A stretch of 64,000 bases of DNA from the NCBI RefSeq assembly GCF_016808335.1, contig NC_053142.1:41645674-41709673 (forward strand). The letters are read 5' to 3'. The stretch comes from Panicum virgatum (lineage: Eukaryota > Streptophyta > Magnoliopsida > Poales > Poaceae). Positions 33,191 to 42,884 of this stretch are shown here, in pieces (positions within the stretch are counted from its first letter, which is position 1; the number at the start of each line of letters is the position of its first letter). The notes beneath the pieces were generated by a model, which was not told the origin of the DNA, made no database searches, and saw only the letters and a list, made by a program, of their open reading frames with translations. Position numbers and translations under genes: made by a program.

Positions 33191-33960
33191 CCCCCAAGGC
33201 CGGGTCATTTGAGAGTGCTGGAGTTCAAGGAAGTATACAAGAGCTAAAGATCATCTCCAACCACCATAGAGCTTCATTGTACATCATATAGGCTTAAGCA
33301 CACTTGTGAGAGTGCTTAGTGCTTGTTTAGGCTTAGTTCTTGAGAGAACTAGCTTGAGAGAAAGTCTTGCTGCGGCAAGCAACTTGTGATCTGTCGTGTG
33401 ACCCTCCGTCTTGGTGTGGAGTGGCAACGACACTTTGTGTGGGGGAAGAGGAGGCCCCCTCCTTGGTGGAGAAGCTCCGTAGTGGATTTCGGCCGGGTGA
33501 CCGAGAGAGACGGTGGCGGTGCACGAGACTCGGTGTCTTGTGGGCACTTGCCTTTGCTTGCCGGCATCGCCATTGGTGGCGTAGTGCAAGACGGTGATCG
33601 GAAGAGCCTCGGTGTCCCGTGGACGTAGGCGTTTATGCCGAACCACGTTACATGACCGTGTCTACTCGGGAGTTTGCATCCCTCTTGCACTTATCTCTTT
33701 ACTTACCGCATTACGTTTCCGCACTTACTCTACCTTGCATACCTTTACTTTCCTAGTTAGTTTGATTAGGATTAGCTAGGTTGCAAGTCTTTTTAGGGGT
33801 TAGTAGAGAGTAGCATAGATAAACCTTAGTCATAACTAGCATGCGTAGGACGTGTTAGGTTTATCTTTTGCAAGTAGTTTGAGCCCTAGGATAGAAAAGC
33901 GATTAGCGACCCTATTCACCCCCTCCCCCTCTAGGGTCGGACACCCCGGTGATCCTTACA

Positions 33961-33965
33961 ATCGG
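33961..33965. repeat. Target-site duplication, right copy (ATCGG)
   Basis: ATCGG immediately after the TACA end of the solo LTR; identical to 32401-32405. Confidence 0.88.
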
Positions 33966-34149
33966 ATAGATTGAGAATTATAATAGCATCTTTTATATAA
34001 TAAACAGTAATGGTAGATTTTAAAATAGTGATAATTGTAACGGTACAAATCTAATTTAGCTTGAAACAACTCAGACACAACTTCATCGAGAGGGTATAAT
34101 GGACTTCAGTCATAAAGGAAGAAAGGAGCACCCCGATCGCCGTGTTTCT

Positions 34150-36115
34150 TCTCTCGTTTCCAGTCCCGGAATCTTGATCCAGAGGCAGCGGCAGCAGTGC
34201 AGAGAAAGGAGAGGGTTTCCAAGAGGCCCAGCGGCAGCGCAGAGAAGATTGTTTCACCGGCCTTGCCATGGGTCACGAAGAAGGCTGTGGCCGTGGCCAG
34301 AGAGGAAGCAGAGCCCGCTCTTCACATCAGTCATGCCAGAGTGGGAGAGGGGGCTATGCCCGCGGGGGCTGCCACGGTGACGGCGGACATGCCTCTTCAT
34401 CTTCGGCGAGCCAAGGTGGAAGAGGAGGTCACGGCTGCGGGCGCGGGGGTCACAGCGATGGAGATAGTTCTTCAACGATTCAGGGCGGGATTGGGGACCA
34501 AGGCCGCGGCTGCGAGGGGAAAGACAACGGTGGAGCTGGCTCCTCACCCCCGGCGGGCTAGGGCAGCAGAGGGGACCAAGGCGGCCGTGGTGCGGATGAT
34601 GATGGAGGGCTCCGCAGTTCCTCTTCCCAACCAACTAAAACCCCGAAGCATTTTCGACTCCAAGCTCAGCTACACCACCATTCCCGGGATTTCTGCCATC
34701 TATCCTCGGCGACCCTCCTGTGGATAACTACGCTGGGAAGCTCAAAACCTCTCAGGAGTCACGAGCCTCACATAAATTCTTTGAATTCCTTAAAAAGTAA
34801 GATTCACATGTTTCTCTGTTTTCCTTACTTAATATTGTTCTATAATGCTATATATAAGAATTGTGCCACAATTTATGTGCCTCACTGGGAAAGCCATCAA
34901 TTCATGCAGTGCCACCGAATTTTTCTATCACAATGGTTATGAATTATTGTCCGACTGATTGGTAGTCGAAATGCTCAAAGATTGAATCTTTAGATGTATG
35001 CTTCAAATGTCTTGAGAGACCAAAATTTCTCTCCCCGGTGTCAATACTCAATAACATTTAAATTCACAAAATGTTGAGAAATTGGTACTCCTAACCATGA
35101 TACCAACTTCCGAGAAGTGGTACTAAAGTAGTGTGATACAATTTTTTCTAACGACACTATACTCACTGCACCAAAAACACCTTCACCTAGATACGAATAT
35201 GGGAAACTAACTCTATATAACTCAAATCTTTATTCATCATAACTTAGTACAACACAAGACTCTAACACTTTTTATATGGCTACCCCTGTCATGACACTAC
35301 TGCACTATATGGCAATCTTGTCATCTCCTATTTGGACCTCTTATGACATGGTATGGCAAGAGGGGAGAGAAACACCCCTATTTATAGGACTCCATGGCTC
35401 ATGGTTTTGCCATGTGTCCATTTTCTACACACTTTCCACAAAATATCTAACTTTAGAATTTTTCTTATGCTTATCTAACCACACAAATATCTAGTTTATA
35501 GAGTATTCCATATTTTACTATGAAGCATGACAACCATGGTTCATGCATACTCTCTAATCTTTTAGAATCTTCTCACAAGTATGCATTGCTATTTTCAACA
35601 CAAAAAGAAGGGTGGAAGACCAAGGTGCTTTATGCATGGAATAAAAAGAGAGCTGGATTTCACTAATTGTTTCATTGCCATCATGTGATAATCTATTTTC
35701 GTCCTTGGTGTTAATGTTATTTTTTCATTATGGTTATATTTTTTTGATATGCAACATGAGCATCAAGCTCTATGCAAAGGCAAATCGTCAGATACAATAT
35801 TCATCACATACAAAGGATCATCGCTCATGTATACATATGAACCAGCCTTTAAAACATAAGCTCCGTGGGTAGCTAAAGAGTCAGCAACTTTATTACAATT
35901 TCTATTACATACCGAGACAATACCAAGGGAAGATTATGGTTATATTTGACTAAAGAGCATGTGCTGTTTTATTTGGCGCAGGTAAAAAGGAAAGGCAGAA
36001 GAAAAGGCCAGGGTTATTTCTGGGATCATTGAGCAATAACAAGGAGCTAGCAAGGGTGGACTTGCCCACCTTATTCGGAGTAGCTAGTCATGGAGCTCAT
36101 GTTAGGATTGAAAGG
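34150..36115 (+). pseudogene. Gly/Arg-rich gene fragment, two exon-like pieces
   Basis: 34268-34560 encodes an RGG-type Gly/Arg/Ser-rich segment with repeated GRGG. After a stop and a frame change, 34651-34791 gives a Pro-rich then basic stretch ending ASHKFFEFLKK next to a GTAAGA donor-like site. A second piece at about 35990-36115 reads KKERQKKRPGLFLG...LARVDLPTLFG. They may be two exons of one former gene. The internal stop and the lack of phase agreement at the junction argue for a pseudogene. I do not recognise the family. Other frames of the first piece are also open because it is GC-rich. Confidence 0.3.
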
Positions 36116-37890
36116 GTAGTGAATTATATACTACTAATTATTAGTTTCCATTTTTTTAGGCTCGATTTGTTCAGAAGTATGCTATTTTATCTGTATCCTA
36201 AATTATGAGGGATGCTGCATGCTTGCCTTGTTTTATCAATTTTATTTATGACAGAATGCAGCTTCATATCTAACATGCAAGTGTTTCATCTTTTGGCGGC
36301 GGTGTAACGTATGTAACGTACCGAACATGATTCAAATTCAAAACCGGAGGTTTTGATACCATATTAAGTTGCATGAAACAACCAATTTAACTCAAAAGCT
36401 TGATGGAGAGATGCAGTCAATTCACTTATATTCGAACAGTACGCAGGGACCAAAGCAAAAATATGAAAAAGACTTGGACTTGACCAGGTATACGATACCC
36501 AATACAACTCAAGTTCCACTCAACCAAATAGAGACTCACGTCCAGAAGGTATATATAAAGAGCGGACTGTTAAACGGTTAGGTTGACTTTCGTCCGTCAA
36601 GACTCAAACCGTGAAGTGCCGGCAGGTGAGCCCAATGACCCACGCCTCCCCTCTACGATGCAAGCGACACCGGCCTCACCAAATCCGAGCCACGTCGTAA
36701 TTGTCTCGGTCGTGGCAGAATTGACCCGGTTACCAGTTAACACATCAAAAATCAAAACCGACAGAGAGGAAGCACGAATCAAGAATCAGAAAATACTCTT
36801 CTACTGATGTAATCACTTTCCATCAAAATGAAAGAGAACAAGCGCTAGAGGTCAATATATACAATCAAATAGAAACGAACAACAATCACTGGTGATGCAA
36901 TCGATCCAAATTAAATCGAATCAGGCTCGATGTACAAGTACAATACCACAAGCAAACGGATAAACTACGAACAGCTCGATCCAATCGATGCACGGGAAGC
37001 CAACAAAGGACTGAGCAGAGGAAGCCTCGCCGCTGAACAGCACGAGGGTCGAAACCTCAGCACACACTTGCCGACTTCGGAAGCGAGAGCCGCTGGAATC
37101 AACGGCGGTTGTCGAGTGGGAGAAGAGGGGCCGCGGGAGTAGGCGCCGTCGGCTTGCCAGGTGGCCCTGCGCTGCGCGCGCGGCCGACGATGGGGCTCAG
37201 GCAAGGGCGGGAGGGGGGAGCAGGCCTGCGGCCTGGACCGGTGGGCGTGCATGTGCGCCCGTGCGGTGGTCCCCAGGGGCAGGGTGCTGGGCGCGGCGGC
37301 CAAATGGGAGGATTTGAGGGAGGAGTAAGGCGGCTGGTTATATACCTAGGGTTGCGTCTTTTTTATTTTTGTATTTTTTTTTAAAAAAAATTACAGAAAT
37401 ATATTTTTGGTTTTAGGTTTTACAGTTTTATACTCCTACCGTCCGGCAGGGGGGCGGCAGGGGGCCTACCGCTCGGCTGATTTCTATTGGGCTGGGCTGG
37501 GCTGGGCTGGTTAGTATCTGTTACTTCAATTCAAAGGGAATGGAGGGGAAGGTGGTGGAATAGGATTTTTGACGTGGCCCGTATTAATTTTGTATTGCTT
37601 CCTTTATTAATCAAGTTTTCTTTTGAAATTTTATATTTATAGTTCTTCAGCCAATGATTCCTACAAGGGTGTAGATTATTGAAGAAACACATAACTAGGC
37701 GTGTACAGAGTATATACATTTTTTCTTTATTTTATCCCATTAAGGCCGCACTAGCATACAAGAAAATACTACATTAAAATGTAAAAAAGGCTTTTGAGTT
37801 GGAACTCATAATGATTTTATTTCGGTTTAAGAGTCACAATTAATTAATTTTAGTCCATATACAGTGGGATAGGAGTTTGATTTTTTTCGT
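36116..37890. other. Spacer with possible LTR remnant on the minus strand
   Basis: On the minus strand 36351-36366 reads as a TATGGTATCA-type primer-binding site (complement of initiator tRNA-Met), and a TATATAAC TATA-like box lies on the minus strand near 37338-37346 ahead of a GC-rich frame (37303 downward). Together they suggest a truncated copia-type 5' LTR/leader in minus orientation, but no paired LTR or gag was found. A GGGCT pentanucleotide run lies at 37489-37511. Confidence 0.3.
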
Positions 37891-37920
37891 CCCGTTGCAA
37901 CGCACGGGCATATTCGGTAG
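37891..37920 (+). mobile_element. Helitron-like 3' terminus
   Basis: A perfect hairpin CCCGT-TGCAACGC-ACGGG (37891-37908) is followed by 12 bases ending GGTAG and then T. The hairpin plus a near-CTAG end resembles the frequent grass Helitron terminus. The last bases are GTAG rather than CTAG, so this copy is diverged. Confidence 0.4.
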
Positions 37921-38054
37921 TTAAAATAATAGGGCAAAGCTTGCTAATACTTCTGATTAGCAAACTGAATTAATTAACATGATAGCATGAGGACCTCATG
38001 CTGGGTTTTCCTTGGCTTGCACTTTTATCTCCTGCTTGCTATGAAAATGAGCTC

Positions 38055-38225
38055 CCACAATTAATTCACTCTGTTCGGTAGCTCCAGCAGCCTCCAGCCA
38101 AACAGTGTTTTTCTCTCACACCGCTCCAGCACCAGCTTCCAGCCACCAGCCAGCCAACAGTATTTTTCTCTCATACCACTCCAGCCACCAGCTCCAGCTT
38201 CAGCCCAGCCAACAGTATTTCTTGC
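38055..38225. mobile_element. MITE-like block with internal tandem repeats
   Basis: Three imperfect copies of an AACAGT(G/A)TTT(T)CTCTCA(C/T)ACC(G/A)CTCCAGC unit (38101, 38158 and 38213, the last partial) alternate with CCAGC-rich stretches. This composition is characteristic of a common grass MITE end (GTTCGGCTGG...). Borders are approximate. Confidence 0.5.
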
Positions 38226-39237
38226 ACCATGGCATAATGGATTCTTCCTTCATATTATTTTTCTTCAAATCAAATAAGAATGAACCAAATTTGATTGTGG
38301 GCTTTTTCAAAGAATTACTGGCTGAGATATTTAAATCATGGCATAAATTTGTAAAATAAATATTTGAAGATCTGATGGTCAGATCAACCATATTCTGTCC
38401 AATTTATTCCCACGTCTTCATCGTGACAACTATCTGCTGTGCTGCCAAGCAAAAGGCTACTTTATGTTTGTTGGAAAGAGAGAGAAAAAAAAGGGAACTT
38501 AGCCTGCGTCGTTTTCAGCCATTTAACATTTTTTTTTTGCTAAACATCCAAGTTTAGCCACAAGGTACCTTATCAGCTGAGTTATGCTCATTTTGCAACC
38601 ATTTAACGGTGTTAGGATGGCGCCTTCAGTCTCTACTGCACCACAACTGGATCAAAATAGTTTGTAGCACCGTTACATCATCCCAGCTTATAATCAACAG
38701 ATATAGATTAGGAAATTAGCTAAAAAAATTCTAACCCGTTACAAGAATGTTTGGTCAAACCCATTCTCACCTCTGTAGTCTTCAGTTGCATGGAAAGAGA
38801 GCTTTAACTTTCCAGGTATATAAACCATGTAATTATGGGCACTAGACTGATACACATTGTTTTGAAAATGTATACAAACCAATTATGAGCATTTACAATG
38901 GCTTTATAAATCTAGCTTCCACATTCCATAGCCCCTAACTTCTGTTGTACCAATATGTGAAGTCTATCATACTATCATCCCCAACTATCCATAATCACTG
39001 AGGATTACTAAAATGTGTGTACCAGGTTCAAAACTCACAAATTACATCTATACATCTGGCATACTGTCTGCAGTCTGCACTTTACGGTTGGTTGCCAAAA
39101 TGAGATGGTTGATCATATGCTGTACACTATCAGTCCATTTGTCATCTTACTTACCTGCAAGAATTTGAATTGATGTTGTGCTTTGCCCTTGATCAGAGCT
39201 AATTTCGGACTGAAAGTTCATAATGCTACATCCATAT
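38226..39237. other. Spacer, 3' side of the NLR gene
   Basis: AT-rich; it would hold the 3' UTR of the minus-strand NLR gene. No other feature seen. Confidence 0.5.
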
Positions 39238-42021
39238 TTAAATGCCCTGTTTTTGTAAAGTACATAGGTTGGTGTAAAATTTTTTCTCAAACCACCGCCC
39301 ATCCTGCACTTGGATGACCTTGACAATTGTGGCGGGCTCATAATTTTGATGATGCCGCCCTGGTTCTTGCCCCTCCTGTATTTTTCTTGTGAGCTCACTT
39401 GGCATTTCAAAAAGCTCCAAAGTTTCAAGATGCATAAGGTTCTCAATGCCTTGGGGTATTTTAATCATCTCAGTGCATTGGAAAAGCATCAACTTCTGCA
39501 GATCTACAAGACTGCCCTTTTGAAACTCTAGGCTTGCAAGGCTGCGCAAGTCCTGCAATCTTAGTCTTCTGAGGACAGGAAACCCACCTTCTGCAAAGGT
39601 CAATTTTTTCTCGTTATATGCATCCCACAGGCTAAGATCAAACAGCCTGGGAAGGGATGAGAGCAATCGAATTGAATCTTCCTTTAATCCAGAAGAATGC
39701 AACCGCAATTCCATGAGGCTACTAAGGCAGTCAAACCATGAAGGTAGCCTACCCCTTATTAACCTCCCTTTTAGAGTGAGCTTTTGTAGCTACAATGGAG
39801 GTTGTGAAAATGACTCAAGGTCTAGTTGCACATTAGCATCCCGACTGACAATTCCCAAGCATCTAAGGTGGCTCATTTTTGAGATGGATGATGACAAATG
39901 AACAAGACTGGTCTCATGCACACCATGTAGTTCTAAACTCCTCATCTGTCTCAGGCTTCCTAAGGATAATATCATCTTCTCATCAGCTTCGATGTATTTA
40001 AGAGTCTGCAGGCAAGTCAGATTTTTCATACCATCTGGAAGTACAACTGCTTTACCAGGGACCAATAACTCAGCATCATGGCGTCTAAATAAGATCAGGT
40101 GGCACAGAGCCTTGAGTTTTGTTATGCTGCCTGGTAATCTCTGGACCATGGACCACTTGGTATCTAAAGTTTGCAACTTATGTAATCGTCCCAACTCATG
40201 TGGTAGCTCTTTGATTAGAGTGGAACGGATGCCAAGATAGCGCAGATTGAAGAGATTTGTCACTGAACTAGGGAGCTTAGCTATTGGAATGTACCATAAG
40301 TTCAGAACAGTTAATAATCTGAGGCGAGACAGCAGTGAAGCATCAAACTGTGTTTTAAATCCATGGAGGGATCGAAGCGAGACCATCTTTGGAGCTGGGA
40401 GGTCGCTCTGTGTGCATCGATCAATTACAAGATGACAGTAATTACTGTTTGATTCAAATGTTGGTGTGCACTTCGAAAATACAAAGTGTCCCTCCTTTGC
40501 CGACCTACTCAGAATCAACTCTCTGATCAAATCATGGATTTGGAACCGCTTGGCACGTCCAAACTCATTTTTCATCACGACTTGCAGCAGGCTACGTTGC
40601 GCTAGTTGGTTCAGGTAATCATCAGCCACATCCTCCATTGTGGCATGATTTTTTTCTTCAACAAAGCCTTCAGCAATCCACATCCTGATCAGAATCTTCC
40701 TTTTGACAAAGAAATCCTCAGGGTATATGCTGCAATAAAGGAAACACCTCTTCAGGTGGTACGGCAGATCATCAATACTCAGATTCAGTATGCTCGACAC
40801 TTGCCCAATTCCATGATCGATGCTTCCATCCCACACAAGACTGTCATGGACGTTCTTCCATGCAAATTCACTTTTCTCCTTCAATGCAAGAAGATTGCCA
40901 ACTGACACGATCGCCAATGGCAGACCACTGCATTTGTCCAGTATCTTCGAAGCCCAGTGCTCCAGATGCCGCGGGCACTCTCGATCAGCCATCTCCCTGA
41001 AAGTTGTATTGCAAAATAAGCACCATGCTTCCTTCTCAGGAAGTGGCTTGAGCAGGATAATCCTTGTGGAATTTGCCAGGTTAGCCACGTCTTGACTGCG
41101 TGTTGTGATGATTATCCGACTCCCGGTTCCATTATCAATAAATGCACTGCGGATCTCATACCATGCAAGTGCATCCCAGACATCATCCAGCAACACCAAG
41201 TACCTCTTTTTGGACAGAATCCCTTGCAAAGCCTCGACAAGGGACCGGTAGTTCATCTCTTCCACGTTCCTCGGCGCGCCGGTGTGAACTTCATGCTGAA
41301 GTTCTTTATAGACTCTCCTTAAAAGGTCTTCCGTAGTGAAGTTCTTGGAGACGGGCACCCATGCGCTACAATCAAAGTAGAAGCTTGCGGCGACTTCCTT
41401 GAAGACATTGGTCACTAGAGTGGTCTTGCCAACACCGCCCATCCCCCAGATAGCGATCAGCTTCCGCCGGGGCTCCGCGTCGTCGGTCAGCCATTCCATC
41501 AGTAAGCTTCTGTGCGCCGCAAAGCCCACGATCTCCTCTTCTCCCAGAAAGTGCGCTGTATCTGCTACCTTCCGGCTGATGACAGTTGCGCTGCCGCCAA
41601 CGGCTGAAGACAATCTTGCCGCGGAGGCAACCGCCGGCAAGATGTCGAATTTTTCCTTGGCGACCGACAGCTCGCGAAGCCTCTCCCGCGCCCTCCGTAG
41701 TCGCCTCGAGCGCGCGAACCAGGCGCCCAAATTGGCACAGCCACGGACGAAGCCCCCGCCAGAGAGGAAGGAGTACTCGTCCGCGACGTCCTCAAGCTCG
41801 AAGGCAGCGTCGCGGACCTGGTCGATCCAAGCGGCGGCGAGCGCGTCGGTGCCGCGGCGGGAGTCGGCGAAGCGGAGGAAGGCGCGGAGGAGATCGAGCT
41901 CCCGCGCGGCGGCGGCTACCCCCGAGCGAATGGCGAAGAGAGAGGAGAGCTCTACGGCTGCTGGGGCGGACAAGGACGCGGCGATCTTCGCCGAGAAGGA
42001 TACGGCGATCATCTCCGCCAT
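39238..42021 (-). pseudogene. CC-NB-LRR disease-resistance protein (RPM1-like) with one in-frame stop
   Basis: One frame runs from the ATG at 42021 (CTCCATGGCGG context) to the stop at 39238-39240, 928 codons, broken only by TAG at 39790-39792 (codon 744). The encoded protein has an N-terminal coiled coil with the EDVAD motif (77-81), P-loop GMGGVGKTT (193-201), kinase-2 LVLLDDVW (275-282), RNBS-B GSRIIITTR (300-308), GLPLA (366-370), IHD (495-497) in place of MHD, then LRRs from about residue 540. NLRs bind ADP/ATP and trigger immunity when a pathogen effector is sensed. The stop removes the last 184 residues of the LRR; with full length (927 aa) it would be of normal size. No intron is needed. 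It is either a recent null allele, a truncated but expressed receptor, or a base-call error. Confidence 0.9.
39790..39792 (-). other. Premature TAG in the NLR LRR region
   Basis: On the coding (minus) strand the codons read CCA TTG TAG CTA CAA. Codons on both sides stay in LRR sense (residues before: SFSQPPL; after: LQKLTLKG), so the change is a substitution, not a frameshift. Confidence 0.9.
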
Positions 42022-42884
42022 GGAGGCTGGGAGATCTCGGAGGCTAGCTAGCAGGGGATGAAGTCAAAGGACGCAACAATCTTTGACTCGAAGTGAGCTG
42101 TCTTGCAAGAAATGAACTAGCATCCGACGATTGTTAGGCAGGGTAGGTGGCTGTGCTGGAAAATAACGGATCATTGACGGAGTCACTGATTCGCAGCGGG
42201 CGGCAGCCTCACGATAGCTTGGCACCCATCAAAAAAAAAAAAACCGTGCTTGGCATACGACAACTTGCTACGGTGGCGATATGGCCCTCGCGCTTACCGT
42301 CGATCGCATCATGTATCCTGCAATGAAACCTCGAAGGCTTGCTACAGTTGTCTTCGAGATTCCTATGCATGTTGCGGTAGTGGATTTATGAAAAATAATT
42401 GAGATTTAAGTAGACTAATTGTTAATTATGGAGTCCCCTTTAAATTTGGAGGCCCGGTGCCGTCGCCTCACTTGCACTATGCCATATACTTAAGTGAAAC
42501 CAATCTGATTTTATAGCTGGATGAGCTTGAACTGAGGATTTTTTTTGAAAGGATTAGACTTTTCAAAAAAGAAAAACTGAGGATTGGAAATGAACCAAAC
42601 TAGAGAGGAGACAACGGGCCTTTTCCAGCCTTAGATGTAAAACATCGTTGGCCCAGCGGAGGTAGCGGCGGGCTGGTATGTATGTGGCCCATGTGCACGC
42701 CATTCGGCCCACTACTTTATTAACACTACAAAATCCGACTACTTCCATTGGTTCTCTTCTCTCCACCCTCACGGCCTCTCGACGCCGCCTCCTCGTTTCC
42801 CACCGCGCAGGGTTTAGGGTTCAGCGGCGGCGGCACCAGCTCCCTCCACCCTCGGCACGCGCCAGCGTCGGCGAGTTGCCGGCA
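42022..42884. promoter_or_regulatory. Divergent intergenic region: NLR (-) and UTP10 (+) promoters
   Basis: 863 bp separate the two start codons. The UTP10 side has three GGCCCA motifs (42650-42655, 42686-42691, 42706-42711; TGGGCC on the other strand, site II elements bound by TCP factors) and a telo-box GGGTTTAGGGTT at 42810-42821. Site II plus telo-box is the known arrangement of plant ribosomal-protein and ribosome-biogenesis genes. No strong TATA box is seen, which also fits. An A-run (42231-42243) and AT-rich DNA lie on the NLR side. Confidence 0.75.

Larger units (their letters stand above)
32406..33960 (+). mobile_element. Solo LTR, 1.56 kb, inserted in the dead copia
   Basis: Starts TGTAGCGAAAATGG and ends GATCCTTACA (TGTA...TACA ends), with a perfect 5-bp duplication ATCGG (32401-32405 and 33961-33965). 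It has no internal gag/pol, so it is a solo LTR. It contains a very GC-rich patch (about 32555-32650), an array of ACCGGTT(A/G)AACCGACG motifs (32670-33110), a TATA box (CTATATATA near 33182) and a transcribed-looking leader. The class looks like a copia Sirevirus-type LTR by size and layout, which is inference. Short frames in 33284-33690 are open on both strands but have no recognisable protein sense. Confidence 0.9.

Noticed and set aside
41399..42061. 220-codon plus-strand frame opposite the NLR 5' end
   Set aside because: Antisense shadow; no recognisable domain, and the minus strand is clearly an NLR.
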